A stretch of 64,000 nucleotides of DNA from contig NZ_JTJC03000007.1 in NCBI RefSeq assembly GCF_000817735.3, forward strand, positions 172,010 to 236,009. Reading direction: 5' to 3'. The translations under genes and the position numbers were made by a program. The notes below the pieces were generated by a model that had not been told where the DNA came from, made no database searches, and saw nothing but the letters and a program-made list of their open reading frames with translations. Below, piece by piece: positions 46,303 through 56,267 of the stretch. This stretch comes from Scytonema millei VB511283 (GTDB taxonomy: Bacteria; Cyanobacteriota; Cyanobacteriia; Cyanobacteriales; Chroococcidiopsidaceae). Each line of letters opens with the position of its first letter. Position 1 is the first letter of the stretch.

Positions 46303-47781
46303 ATGAAGCTCAAACAACTTACAATCGCACTTATAACTGTTTCTATTGCCCTTGTTTTTGGACCGCAAGCCGCTAGAGCCGCATCATTAACAACAATTGC
46401 TGATGGACTCAACAACGCACGGGGTCTGAACTTTGATTCTGAAGGTAATGCCTACATAGGCGAGACAGGATTAGGGGGAGATGGTGTTTGCCAACCGTCT
46501 CCCAGTACCCAATTTGAGCTAATTTGTGAGGGTAACACTGGTTCAGTCACCAAAGTTACACCAGATGGTACGCAAAGTCGCGTTATCGACGGGACTGAAT
46601 CTCTAGCGTTACAACAAACCAAAGAGCAAGGATCGGGTCCGCAAGAACTCAATTTTGATTCTAGTGGCAATGCTTATCTATTAACTGGTTATGCTGGTAA
46701 CCCAGCCAACCGAGATGCAGAGTTAAATGCTCTTTCTACCAACGTCCAATTTCCATCCGCGCAACAGCAAGTCGCACCTCCAGTTGCTCCCGACCAAGTG
46801 TTAGGCACGACTACCTTGGGCAAATTGTATAAAACTGATTTGAATACGGGTAACTTAACTGAGGTTGCCGATTTAGCAAAAGCCGAACTTACAACCAATC
46901 CAGGTGGTGACGACGTAATTAGCAATCCCTTCGATTTTGTGATTAAAGACAATACCGCTTATATCGGTGATGGCGGTGCTAACGTTGTCTGGAATGTGAA
47001 TCTCGATACTGGCGAGACTAAAGCAACTAAAATTCCTGGGCAAACCTTAGAAAATCCAGAATTTCCACCAAACGTATCTATTCCTGGTGCAGGGCAAGAG
47101 CAACCTCCAGCCGGACAGCAAGGACAAGATGCGGTTCCTGGCGTACCAGCCGAGCAAGAGGCATCTGGACCACCAGCAGGGCAAATACCAAGCCAGGTAG
47201 ATATTCAATCGGTAGTCACAGGTGTAGATATCGGTCCCGATGGAGCCGTGTATGCTGGCGAACTCACGGGCTTTCCATATCCCGAAGGTAAAGCCAAAGT
47301 GTGGCGAATTGGAGAGAATGGTGAGCCGGAAGTTTTTGCCGATGGTTTTACGCAAATTACCGATATCAAATTTGATAAAGACGGTAATTTACTGGTGTTG
47401 CAATTTGCTGATGAAGCTCAGTGGAAAGGCGGCGGTCAGAGCTTACAAAATCTACCAGGTTCTTTGATCAAACTTGCTCCTGATGGTACGCGCACGACTC
47501 TTGTAGCTGCGGGTGAAGGACTTGCCTCGGCTGCGGGTCTTAATATTGGTCCTGATGGTGAGATCTACGTCGTTAACAATGGCGTTGGACCAGGTACGGG
47601 GGAACTCGTGCGAGTTGATGGCATTGATGGAGCTGCAACCGTTCCCGAACCTTCATCTATTTTGGGCTTACTCTTGTTTGGAGTTATGGGTGGCGGTACT
47701 TGGTTCAGACGCAAACAGCAACAAGGTCGAGAGACGATCTCGTCAGAACCAGAAGAAACCTTATCTCAGTCCGCAATTTAG
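46303..47781 (+). CDS. scyD: ScyD, PEP-CTERM NHL/SMP-30-like protein
   Basis: A 492-residue secreted beta-propeller-like protein of the scytonemin cluster. The N-terminus is a signal peptide (MKLKQLTIALITVSIALVFG, cleaved near ARAASL). The body shows NHL-like strands (GLNFDSEGNAYIGETG, GPQELNFDSSGNAYLLTG, VDIGPDGAVYAGELTG, GLNIGPDGEIYVVNNG). The C-terminus is a PEP-CTERM sorting tag: VPEPSSILGLLLFGVMGGG then WFRRK. A Gln/Gly/Pro-rich insert spans about residues 265-305. Function is not established; it is probably periplasmic. The ATG at 46303 fits the signal peptide best. Confidence 0.94.
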   Translation: MKLKQLTIALITVSIALVFGPQAARAASLTTIADGLNNARGLNFDSEGNAYIGETGLGGDGVCQPSPSTQFELICEGNTGSVTKVTPDGTQSRVIDGTESLALQQTKEQGSGPQELNFDSSGNAYLLTGYAGNPANRDAELNALSTNVQFPSAQQQVAPPVAPDQVLGTTTLGKLYKTDLNTGNLTEVADLAKAELTTNPGGDDVISNPFDFVIKDNTAYIGDGGANVVWNVNLDTGETKATKIPGQTLENPEFPPNVSIPGAGQEQPPAGQQGQDAVPGVPAEQEASGPPAGQIPSQVDIQSVVTGVDIGPDGAVYAGELTGFPYPEGKAKVWRIGENGEPEVFADGFTQITDIKFDKDGNLLVLQFADEAQWKGGGQSLQNLPGSLIKLAPDGTRTTLVAAGEGLASAAGLNIGPDGEIYVVNNGVGPGTGELVRVDGIDGAATVPEPSSILGLLLFGVMGGGTWFRRKQQQGRETISSEPEETLSQSAI

Positions 47782-47823
47782 ACCGCGTAACCATACATTT
47801 GCTCGGCAAGAGGAGTCAGACAG

Positions 47824-48990
47824 ATGAGTTTATTTAGAAATTTCTCGATCGCGATCGCTACTACTGGATGTATCATCGCCACCACAACCCAAGCTAACGC
47901 TTCCATTACCTTAGAATATGAGGGTGATATCGGTAGACCTGCGAACTTTGCCGCAGGGGAAACTCCATTTACTCCAGGTACGCTTGCTATTCCCCAAGGC
48001 ATCGCGGTACAGGAAGAAACAGGTAATGTTTTCGTGGCTAATGACGTAACCGATCAAATCCAGGTCTTCGATTCCCAAGGTAATTATCTTAAAGGCATTG
48101 GTGGTACAGGTAGCGAACCTGGGCAATCTGACGGGCAATCGGCGATCGCCTTTGAACCAAATACTGGAAATTTGTATGCGGGTGATGTTAACAACAACCG
48201 AATTAACGTCTTCGATCCGCAAGGTAACTACGTCAAATCCATTGCTCAAGGTCAATTTAGCGGACTAATTGAAGGCAGACCTTTCTTTGGACCATCGGGT
48301 ATTGTATTTGATAATAGTGGCAATGGATACGTGGGTGATTATAGCAGCGATCGCATCCTGAAATTTAATCCCTCAAGTGGCGAGATCACTGGTTCTATCG
48401 GCAGCAGTGGAACCACACCTGGACAATTTCAAGGACCGTCAGGCATAGCAGTCAAGTCTGATGGAAATTTAGTTGTGACTGACCAGTTCAACAACCGCAT
48501 TCAAGTCGTTAGCCCAGAAGGTGATGCACTGCTCTCCTTCGGCAAACAAGGTACTGGAGAGGGAGAACTCAATCAGCCGATTGATGTGGAAGTGGACGAG
48601 AAAGATAATATTTACGTGACGGATTCTATCAATAGCCGCGTCCAAGTATTCGATAAAAATGGTAACTTTCTGAGTGCATTTGGCGAACCTGCCCGCGATG
48701 CAAATGGTAATGTCGTACCACCTTTATCGTTAGGCGCACCCTCTCCCTATGGCGATCCCTTAGATCTCGAACCAGGCAAGTTTAATTGGACGGCAGGTTC
48801 AGAATTAAAAGATGGCAAGCTTTATGTTGGCGACTTTTTCCAGGGTCGCGTCCAAGTGTTAGATGTCGTAGATAGCTCCTCATCATCTGCCGAAGTTCCC
48901 GAACCTTCTGCATTTTTGGGTGTAGCTGTTTTAGGTGCTGGCGTTGCTGCTGTCAAGTTGAAAAAAAGCTTGAGGCAAAAAGCAATTTAG
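47824..48990 (+). CDS. scyE: ScyE, PEP-CTERM NHL-repeat protein
   Basis: A 388-residue secreted six-bladed NHL propeller. The signal peptide (MSLFRNFSIAIATTGCIIAT) ends near ANASIT. NHL units are clear: QVFDSQGNYLKGIGGTGSEP, INVFDPQGNYVKSIAQG, ILKFNPSSGEITGSIG, IQVVSPEGDALLSFG and VQVFDKNGNFLSAFG. The C-terminus is a PEP-CTERM tag (VPEPSAFLGVAVLGAGVAAV, then basic KLKKSLRQK). It begins 42 bases after scyD, so the two are co-transcribed. scyF, the third NHL gene in Nostoc, is absent here. Confidence 0.95.
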   Translation: MSLFRNFSIAIATTGCIIATTTQANASITLEYEGDIGRPANFAAGETPFTPGTLAIPQGIAVQEETGNVFVANDVTDQIQVFDSQGNYLKGIGGTGSEPGQSDGQSAIAFEPNTGNLYAGDVNNNRINVFDPQGNYVKSIAQGQFSGLIEGRPFFGPSGIVFDNSGNGYVGDYSSDRILKFNPSSGEITGSIGSSGTTPGQFQGPSGIAVKSDGNLVVTDQFNNRIQVVSPEGDALLSFGKQGTGEGELNQPIDVEVDEKDNIYVTDSINSRVQVFDKNGNFLSAFGEPARDANGNVVPPLSLGAPSPYGDPLDLEPGKFNWTAGSELKDGKLYVGDFFQGRVQVLDVVDSSSSSAEVPEPSAFLGVAVLGAGVAAVKLKKSLRQKAI

Positions 48991-49105
48991 TGAATAGTGG
49001 CTAGTGGCTAGTGGCTAGACAAAGACTAGTCACCAGCCACCAGTCACTATTCACTCTTTACTAGTCACCAGTCACTAGTCACTAGCCACTCACAAATGAC
49101 GAACG
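48990..49105. repeat. Tandem repeats between scyE and eboA
   Basis: GTGGCTA, CACCAGC and CACTAGT units, ending in AATGACC-type units, separate the scy and ebo parts. Confidence 0.8.
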
Positions 49106-49109
49106 ACCA

Positions 49110-49808
49110 ATGACAACAACACAAGTTAGCACTAGCGATTTAATTTATAGTTGGTTGGAGCGACATGTCGATCGCGCGGGTTTGAATTGGTTGGAGGAAA
49201 AGCGATCGCAAATTGCACGGGGAGCGGCTGTCAAAGTATTTTTTACAGCTTTCAGTGCTACGCCGCGCTATACGGGCAAAAACAGCTTGCAGTTAACGCT
49301 TTCTGATTTACAAGCAGCCGCGATCGCCCGCAAAGGTTGGTTTCCGATGAATTGGAGTGTCGATCGAGCTGCTCGGATACTCCTAGTTCTAGCTCTACCA
49401 CAGGATGACGAGTCACAATACTTGCAAACGTTAGAGCAAGTCTTTACTGCTGCTGATATAGGGGAGTTAGTCGCACTTTACCAAGCTCTACCCCTGCTAT
49501 CTTACCCAAAGCAATTGAAAGCGCGGGCGGCTGAAGGGGTACGCAGTAACATGACCGATGTATTTAATGCTGTAGCCTTACAAAACCCATATCCAGCCGA
49601 GTATTTTGATAATCTTGCCTGGAATCAAATGATATTGAAAGCATTATTTGTTGGCAGTCCACTGCATTTAATTCAAGGACTCGATCGCCGTGCTAATCCA
49701 GAACTAGCCAAGATGTTAGTCGATTATGCCAGCGAACGCCAAGCCGCTAACCGCTCGGTATCTCCCGAATTGTGGGAATTAGTGAAAAAGTCAAAAGTCA
49801 AAAGTTAA
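49110..49808 (+). CDS. eboA: EboA family protein
   Basis: A 232-residue soluble protein, first gene of the eustigmatophyte/bacterial/other (ebo) cluster, needed in Nostoc to export the scytonemin monomer to the periplasm. No catalytic motif is known. The sequence has the EboA pattern: TAFSATPRYTGKNSLQLT, GWFPMNWSVDRAARILLVL and NMTDVFNAVALQNPYPAEYF. The last five residues (KSKVKS region) come from an AAAAGTC repeat. It lies directly after scyE, so the scytonemin and ebo modules are fused in one locus. Confidence 0.93.
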   Translation: MTTTQVSTSDLIYSWLERHVDRAGLNWLEEKRSQIARGAAVKVFFTAFSATPRYTGKNSLQLTLSDLQAAAIARKGWFPMNWSVDRAARILLVLALPQDDESQYLQTLEQVFTAADIGELVALYQALPLLSYPKQLKARAAEGVRSNMTDVFNAVALQNPYPAEYFDNLAWNQMILKALFVGSPLHLIQGLDRRANPELAKMLVDYASERQAANRSVSPELWELVKKSKVKS

Positions 49809-49870
49809 AAGTCAAAATTAATGCCTAATGATAAATGACCAATGACTAATGACCAATGACAAAAGAGTAT
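49795..49870. repeat. Tandem repeats between eboA and eboB
   Basis: AAAAGTC units overlap the eboA end and are followed by AATGACC-type units. Confidence 0.8.
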
Positions 49871-49875
49871 AAAGC

Positions 49876-50841
49876 ATGAATAATTCCGAATTCCGACTTC
49901 CGTCAGCCGAAGGCGAAGCGCAGCGTTATTCCGAATTCTATATCGATCCTCACATCCACATGACCGCTCGCACTACATACGATTACATAATCATGCGGGA
50001 GTCAGGGATTGTGGCGACGATTGAACCTGCCTTTTGGTTGGGACAACCCCGCACCCACGTTGGCACGTTTCAGGATTATTTTAATAGTTTGGTAGGGTGG
50101 GAAAGGTTTCGAGCGAGTCAGTTTGGCATTCAACATTACTGCACGATCGGCATCAATCCGAAAGAGGCTAACAACGAAGCTCTAGCCGAGGCAGTGATGG
50201 AGTTGTTACCACTATATGTCTGTAAAGAAGGTGTGGTGGCAATTGGCGAAATTGGTTATGACGACCAAACCCCAGCCGAAGACAAATACTTTCGCCGACA
50301 ACTGGAACTAGCGAAAGAACTAGATATGCTGGTGTTAATTCATACGCCCCATCGTAACAAAAAAGCAGGAACGAGCCGCAGTATGGACGCTTGCGTCGAG
50401 CATGGCTTAGATCCAGCACGGGTCATTATCGACCATAACAATGAAGAGACAGTACGGGAAGTTTTAGATCGGGGATTCTGGGCAGCTTTTACCATTTATC
50501 CGCAAACTAAAATGGGTAATGCACGTATGGTAGAAATTGTCAAGCAACACGGTTGCGATCGCATTATTGTCGATAGCAGTGCTGACTGGGGCATGAGCGA
50601 TCCGCTTGCCGTACCCAAAACTGCCCAACTGATGCGAGAACGGGGAATTCCAGAGACTTACGTTCGAGCCGTTTGTTATGAAAATGCCCTAGCTGCCTAC
50701 AGTCAAAGCGGACAAATACAAGAGACAGACTGGCTCGCTTCAGATGCGATCGACCAGCGACAGATGTTTAACGGTAACTCAGTGCTGCGCGGGCAAGAAC
50801 CAACCGTGAGATCGAGTAGAGAATGCATTTTGATCGAGTAA
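49876..50841 (+). CDS. eboB: EboB, TatD-like metal-dependent hydrolase
   Basis: A 321-residue amidohydrolase-superfamily enzyme of the ebo cluster. The metal HxH is H26-I-H28 in YIDPHIHMTARTT; later His/Glu/Asp ligands are suggested by VAIGEIGYDD, VLIHTPHR, IIDHNNEE and IIVDSSADWGMSD. The substrate is unknown. The first 20 residues (MNNSEFRLPSAEGEAQRY) are encoded by GAATTCCG-type repeat DNA, so the N-terminus is repeat-derived and the original start may have lain nearer YIDPHIH. Confidence 0.94.
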   Translation: MNNSEFRLPSAEGEAQRYSEFYIDPHIHMTARTTYDYIIMRESGIVATIEPAFWLGQPRTHVGTFQDYFNSLVGWERFRASQFGIQHYCTIGINPKEANNEALAEAVMELLPLYVCKEGVVAIGEIGYDDQTPAEDKYFRRQLELAKELDMLVLIHTPHRNKKAGTSRSMDACVEHGLDPARVIIDHNNEETVREVLDRGFWAAFTIYPQTKMGNARMVEIVKQHGCDRIIVDSSADWGMSDPLAVPKTAQLMRERGIPETYVRAVCYENALAAYSQSGQIQETDWLASDAIDQRQMFNGNSVLRGQEPTVRSSRECILIE

Positions 50842-50930
50842 ATAGTGGCTAGTAGCTGGTGCCTAGTTTCTTTATCTAGTCACCAGTCACTAGTCACTAG
50901 CCACTCATCCAATACCAATTACCCATTACC
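50842..50930. repeat. Tandem repeats between eboB and eboC
   Basis: GTGGCTA/GTAGCTG units, CACTAGT units and ACCAATTACC units fill the 94-base gap. Confidence 0.8.
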
Positions 50931-50935
50931 CCCGA

Positions 50936-51847
50936 ATGAGTGCCACAAGTTTAAATTCCGATCGCCTTTGGGCATATCTTCAATTGATGCGTCCGGCTAA
51001 TATTGTCACTGCTTGGGCAGATATTCTCGCTGGTTTTGCGATTTCTGGGTTTGTGGCAATTCAAGCTGGCACTTTAGAATTAGAGGCACTCGGATGGTTG
51101 CTGTTAGCGACCACGGGTTTGTATGGTGGCGGAGTTGTATTTAATGATGTGTTTGATGCCGAACTAGATGCCAAAGAACGACCCGAAAGACCTATCCCTA
51201 GTGGGAGAGCATCTCGTCAGAACGCGGCTACACTAGCTAGCGTGCTGTTACTTATTGGTATAGTCGCGGCTGCTCAAGTTTCCTTCCTCAGTGCAATTTT
51301 GGCTATTTGCATTGCAGTTGGGGCAGTCGTGTATGACAGTTTAGGCAAGCATCAGCCTCTAGTAGGGGCGCTGAATATGGGGTTGTGTCGCGGTGGTAAT
51401 CTCTTACTCGGTATGAGTACCGTGCCTGCAATAGTTGGTGAATATTGGTTTTTAGCACTTATTCCTATTTTTTACATTGCTGCAATTACTAGCCTCAGCC
51501 AGGGTGAAGTGCATGGAGCTAAAGGTAATACTCCGGCGATCGCGCTTTTACTGATTGTTACAGTCATTACCGCACTATTCGGATTAGAGCTGTTGCCCAA
51601 CTATCACATCCTTCAAGCATTACCCGCGATCGCTCTATTTACTGGCTACTTACTGCCACCCGTTATTCAAGCTGTACGCCAACCTACCCCAGAACAGATC
51701 CGCAACGCCGTGCGATCGGGCATACTATCGCTCGTCATTCTTGATGCAACTATTGCCACTGGTTTCGCCAGTTTGCCTTACGGCTTATTCGTTCTGTGTC
51801 TCCTACCTATTTCGATCGCACTCGCACAAATATTTGCTGTGACATGA
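50936..51847 (+). CDS. eboC: EboC, UbiA-type prenyltransferase
   Basis: A 303-residue integral membrane prenyltransferase of the ebo cluster. The first aspartate-rich motif is N70DVFDAELD78 (NDxxDxxxD); the second is weaker, around YDSLGKHQPLVGALNM (about residue 131). About eight hydrophobic segments alternate through the protein. The family attaches isoprenoid chains to aromatic acceptors; the substrate for EboC is not established. It follows eboB by 94 bases. Confidence 0.95.
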   Translation: MSATSLNSDRLWAYLQLMRPANIVTAWADILAGFAISGFVAIQAGTLELEALGWLLLATTGLYGGGVVFNDVFDAELDAKERPERPIPSGRASRQNAATLASVLLLIGIVAAAQVSFLSAILAICIAVGAVVYDSLGKHQPLVGALNMGLCRGGNLLLGMSTVPAIVGEYWFLALIPIFYIAAITSLSQGEVHGAKGNTPAIALLLIVTVITALFGLELLPNYHILQALPAIALFTGYLLPPVIQAVRQPTPEQIRNAVRSGILSLVILDATIATGFASLPYGLFVLCLLPISIALAQIFAVT

Positions 51848-51925
51848 AATCAGTTATCAGTTATCAGTGGCTAGTGACTAGTGACTGGTGACTAGCCACT
51901 AACCACTAGCCACTCACAAATGACA
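51846..51925. repeat. Tandem repeats between eboC and tyrA
   Basis: GTTATCA units, then GTGACTA/CACTAGC units, run into the tyrA start codon. Confidence 0.8.
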
Positions 51926-51926
51926 A

Positions 51927-52790
51927 ATGACCAATTTTAATAGATCTCGAAAAATCACGATTATTGGTGGACGGGGTAGGATGGGTAAGTTTTTTACCCA
52001 ACAGCTGTCTACAACTGGGCATCAGGTTAGTAGTTTGGGAAACCAAGACTGGGATCGAGCCAGTCAACTGCTTGGTGAAGCAGAACTTGTCATAATCAGC
52101 GTTCCCATCGAACGAACGGTAGCTGTTATCGAACGTGCAGCCAAGTATCTGTCGCCAACTACAGCTTTAGCTGACATTACAAGTATTAAAACCCAACCAG
52201 TACAGGCAATGCTGGCAAATCATGCCGGAGCCGTGATGGGATTGCATCCAATGTTTGGTCCCAGCGTTAAATCGTTTGCCGGACAAAAAGTCGTGGTTTG
52301 TTCTGGGCGAAACGACGAAGTATTTCAGTGGTTATTAGATTGTATTAGCGATCGCGGTGGTGAATTAATTAGCTGCACGCCTGAAGAACACGATCGCATT
52401 ATGGTAACGATCCAAGCAACGCGACACTTTTCTCGATTTTGCTGCGGTGCATTCTTATCAGCAGAAAACATCGATCTCGATCGCAGCTTATTAATGTCAA
52501 CTCCCAGTTATCGTCAAGAAATTGAGATTATCAATCGCTTATTCGCACAAAATCCAGCTTTATGTGTAGATATTATGCTAGCCACAGAAGAAAGATGCGA
52601 AGCGATCGCCAGATTAGCACAAACCTACAGCCGTTTGGCAGAACTCATTGTTAAAAAAGACCGTTCGTCATTAATCCGAGAATTTGAAATTGCCCAAAGC
52701 TTTTTGACTCAAGAAAATTTAGCTTCCACCAAACAGAAAGAATACGCGATGCCTTCAGAGGTTCGCGCAACTATTACAGTAACTCAGTGA
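51927..52790 (+). CDS. tyrA: TyrA-like prephenate dehydrogenase
   Basis: Oxidative decarboxylation of prephenate to p-hydroxyphenylpyruvate, which is the tyrosine-side substrate of ScyA. The 287-residue NAD(P)-dependent enzyme shows the Rossmann loop IIGGRGRMGKFFTQQL, VIISVPIERTVAVIE, ADITSIKTQPVQAML, VMGLHPMFGPSVKSFAGQ and the substrate-loop HDRIMVTIQATRHFSRF. This matches the E. coli TyrA dehydrogenase half. No chorismate mutase domain precedes it. Nostoc scytonemin clusters also include tyrA. It lies between eboC and dsbA. Confidence 0.94.
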   Translation: MTNFNRSRKITIIGGRGRMGKFFTQQLSTTGHQVSSLGNQDWDRASQLLGEAELVIISVPIERTVAVIERAAKYLSPTTALADITSIKTQPVQAMLANHAGAVMGLHPMFGPSVKSFAGQKVVVCSGRNDEVFQWLLDCISDRGGELISCTPEEHDRIMVTIQATRHFSRFCCGAFLSAENIDLDRSLLMSTPSYRQEIEIINRLFAQNPALCVDIMLATEERCEAIARLAQTYSRLAELIVKKDRSSLIREFEIAQSFLTQENLASTKQKEYAMPSEVRATITVTQ

Positions 52791-52791
52791 C

Positions 52792-52866
52792 CAGCAATCG
52801 ACTATCAGTTAATTTTGACTTCTAACTTTTGACTTTTGACTTTTGACTTCCCCATTACCAATTACC
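52792..52866. repeat. Tandem repeats between tyrA and dsbA-like gene
   Basis: GTTATCA-like and TTTTGAC units fill the gap and extend the following frame in a spurious way. Confidence 0.75.
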
Positions 52867-52869
52867 CCT

Positions 52870-53642
<773 letters not shown>

Positions 53643-54818
53643 ATGATTCTTGAAATTCAGCGTCAGACTAATTACAGTCTGCAACCAATTCATCAACGTG
53701 TATCTGTCACCTTTCGCTATCAAGTGCATTTCACTAAAGGATTGTTTCAATTAGACAATCCGTTGTTAGCACAGGTAATGATAGCCAATGAAAATAGTCC
53801 CAAACAGGCAGTCGCGATCGTCGATGCGGGATTAGTATCTCATCATCAAGACTTTATTGCCCAACTATCTACCTACGCTCGACGATATAACCATGCATTC
53901 CAGCTAGCTGCTGTGAAAGTCGTTTCTGGGGGAGAAGCTACCAAAAACGATCCCCAGGCAATTGAACAAATCCAACAGCTAATTCACCAAACTGGCTTAT
54001 GTCGTCACTCTTATGTATTGGCGATCGGTGGTGGTGCTGTATTGGACATGGTAGGATATGCAGCCGCAACTGCTCACCGAGGCATTCGGCTTATCCGAGT
54101 CCCGACAACCGTATTAGCTCAAAACGATTCTGGTGTAGGGGTTAAAAATGGTATTAATGCCTTTGGTAAGAAAAACTTTCTCGGCACGTTTGCGCCTCCT
54201 TATGCTGTTTTAAATGACTGTGACTTTCTTTATAGCTTGGACGATCGCGATTGGCGATCGGGGATTGCCGAAGCAATCAAGGTTGCTTTAATCAAAGACG
54301 CAAGCTTCTTTGACGCGATCGCCAGCTCTGCTCCTGCATTAATGCGGCGAGAGATCGATGCCATGCAACAACTAATTTATCGTTGCGCTCAGTTGCATCT
54401 AGAACATATAGCTAACAGTGGCGATCCGTTTGAAATAGGTTCGTCCCGTCCCCTAGATTTCGGTCATTGGGCTGCGCATAAACTAGAGCAATTGACTGAC
54501 TACAGCTTGCGCCACGGGGAAGCTGTCGCGATCGGCATCGCATTGGACAGTACCTATTCTTATCTATTAGGGCTACTTTCGCGCGGTGAGTGGCAACAGA
54601 TACTCAATCTTCTAGAGGCGCTAGGCTTTGGCTTATACGTCCCCCAAATGAGACAAGACCGCTTATTTCAAGGACTCACCGAGTTTCGAGAGCATTTAGG
54701 CGGCGAGTTAACTCTCATGCTCCTACAAGCGATCGGACAGGGAATTGAAGTTCACGAAGTCGATCCACTGCTGTACGGGGAAGCGATCGCAATTTTAGCT
54801 GACAGAAGTAGGGAGTAG
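53643..54818 (+). CDS. eboD: EboD, 3-dehydroquinate-synthase-like protein
   Basis: A 391-residue homologue of AroB and other sugar phosphate cyclases. NAD-binding and metal regions appear as VLAIGGGAVLDMVGYAAA, RVPTTVLAQNDSGVGVKNG, GKKNFLGTFAPPYAVLND, SGIAEAIKVALIKDASFF, and the His pair region LDFGHWAAHKLEQ and LRHGEAVAIGIAL. In the ebo cluster this member is called EboD and may cyclise a sugar phosphate different from DAHP; it could equally be the aroB of the scytonemin cluster, since tyrA and dsbA precede it as in Nostoc. The start is the ATG at 53643. Confidence 0.9.
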   Translation: MILEIQRQTNYSLQPIHQRVSVTFRYQVHFTKGLFQLDNPLLAQVMIANENSPKQAVAIVDAGLVSHHQDFIAQLSTYARRYNHAFQLAAVKVVSGGEATKNDPQAIEQIQQLIHQTGLCRHSYVLAIGGGAVLDMVGYAAATAHRGIRLIRVPTTVLAQNDSGVGVKNGINAFGKKNFLGTFAPPYAVLNDCDFLYSLDDRDWRSGIAEAIKVALIKDASFFDAIASSAPALMRREIDAMQQLIYRCAQLHLEHIANSGDPFEIGSSRPLDFGHWAAHKLEQLTDYSLRHGEAVAIGIALDSTYSYLLGLLSRGEWQQILNLLEALGFGLYVPQMRQDRLFQGLTEFREHLGGELTLMLLQAIGQGIEVHEVDPLLYGEAIAILADRSRE

Positions 54819-54928
54819 GGAGCAGGGAGCAGGGAGACAAGGGAGACAAGGAAGCAGGGGAGTCATTCTAGTCACTAGCCACCAGCCACTAGTCACTCTT
54901 CACTGATAACTGATAACTGATAACTGAC
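54812..54928. repeat. Tandem repeats between eboD and eboE
   Basis: GGGAGCA, CACTAGC and CTGATAA units fill the gap up to the eboE start codon. Confidence 0.8.
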
Positions 54929-54929
54929 A

Positions 54930-56156
54930 ATGAAAATTGATAATAATCTACATTTAACCTATTGCACTAATATTCATCCTGGAGAGGGGTGGAACCAAGT
55001 TTTTGCTAACCTCCAGCAGTACGTTCCCGCACTGAAGCAGCGGCTAGCTCCCAAAAAACCATTTGGAATTGGGTTGCGCTTGGCAGATGTAGCGGCTAGA
55101 GAACTGTTGGCAGAAAATAATCTAATTGAGTTGCGATCGTGGCTGCGCGATCGCAATTTATATGTGTTTACCTTGAACGGCTTTCCCTATGGCGGATTTC
55201 ATCATCAAGTGGTGAAAGATCGGGTTTATGCTCCTGATTGGTCTATGTTAGAACGGTTGAATTACACGTTGCGACTGACAAGAATTTTGGCGGAGTTATT
55301 GCCAGATGGGATAGATGGTGGTATCTCCACATTGCCGCTATCGTATAAACCCTGGTTTGAACAAAATGCGACGACTCGCGCATTTGTTTACAGTATTGCC
55401 AGCATTCACATTGCGCAAGTTGTTGCAGAAATGGTGCGCATTCGTGCCGAGACGGGTAAATTGCTGCATCTAGATTTAGAACCAGAACCAGATGGATTAA
55501 TTGAAAATTCTGCCGAAGTTATTGATTATTTTCAGACACAACTTCTGCCTGTAGGAGGAAGATATTTAGCAAAGCAGTTAGGAACTTCTCTAGCCGCAGC
55601 AGAAACGCACTTACTAGAACACGTCAGAATTTGTTACGATACTTGCCATTTTGCTGTGGAATATGAAGAACCTGCGACTGTAATTCAAAGTTTTCGTGCC
55701 GCAGGAATTCAAATTGGTAAAATTCAACTCAGTTCTGCCTTAAAGCTCATCGTTCCCGAATCAGCCGAACAGCGTCACCAGATTGTAGAACGGTTGCGTC
55801 CGTTTGCGGAATCTACCTATCTCCATCAAGCGATCGCCCGCGATCGCAATGGTAAGCTCTATCGGTATTCCGATTTAGTCACTGCCTTACCAGATTTAGA
55901 GCAAATCCCAGCTTGCGAGTTGCGAATTCACTTTCACGTCCCGATTTTTATTCGCGACTATCAATTTTTGCAGTCTACCCAAGACCACATTAAAACCGTA
56001 CTCGAACTATTGCAACGCGATCGCATTTGCAACTGTTTAGAAATTGAAACCTACACCTGGGATGTTCTTCCAGAAGACATGAAACTAGATTTAGTCAGCT
56101 CCATCCAACGCGAATATGAATCAGTTATCAGTTATCAGTTAACAGTTGTCAGTTAA
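54930..56156 (+). CDS. eboE: EboE, TIM-barrel metabolite traffic protein
   Basis: A 408-residue protein with a xylose-isomerase-like TIM barrel fold. MKIDNNLHLTYCTNIHPGEG is the family opening; LHLDLEPEPDGLIE and CYDTCHFAVEYEEP carry acidic and His residues on consecutive strands. The FHVPIF and LEIETYTWDVLPEDMK strands come near the end. It is annotated in relatives as metabolite traffic protein EboE. The reaction is unknown. Residues after about 400 (ISYQLTVVS) come from a GTTATCA array. Confidence 0.93.
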   Translation: MKIDNNLHLTYCTNIHPGEGWNQVFANLQQYVPALKQRLAPKKPFGIGLRLADVAARELLAENNLIELRSWLRDRNLYVFTLNGFPYGGFHHQVVKDRVYAPDWSMLERLNYTLRLTRILAELLPDGIDGGISTLPLSYKPWFEQNATTRAFVYSIASIHIAQVVAEMVRIRAETGKLLHLDLEPEPDGLIENSAEVIDYFQTQLLPVGGRYLAKQLGTSLAAAETHLLEHVRICYDTCHFAVEYEEPATVIQSFRAAGIQIGKIQLSSALKLIVPESAEQRHQIVERLRPFAESTYLHQAIARDRNGKLYRYSDLVTALPDLEQIPACELRIHFHVPIFIRDYQFLQSTQDHIKTVLELLQRDRICNCLEIETYTWDVLPEDMKLDLVSSIQREYESVISYQLTVVS

Positions 56157-56262
56157 CAGTTAACAGTTATCAGTTAACAGTTATCAGTTAACAGTTATCA
56201 GTTAACCGTCAGCCGTCAGCCGTCAGCCGTCAGCCGTCAACCATCAACCGTCAACCAATTAC
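56119..56262. repeat. Tandem repeats at the eboE 3' end and after
   Basis: GTTATCA/GTTAACA units start inside eboE and continue, followed by GTCAGCC and ACCGTCA units. This is the longest array in the locus, about 145 bases. Confidence 0.85.
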
Positions 56263-56267
56263 CCATT

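Noticed and set aside
47824..48990. This gene as scyF rather than scyE
   Set aside because: It lies directly after scyD and carries a PEP-CTERM tag; order and length fit scyE better, although only a tree could fix it.
53643..54818. Housekeeping aroB for the shikimate pathway
   Set aside because: Position between the dsbA-like gene and eboE points to EboD or a cluster-specific paralogue; the motif alone cannot exclude a DHQ synthase.
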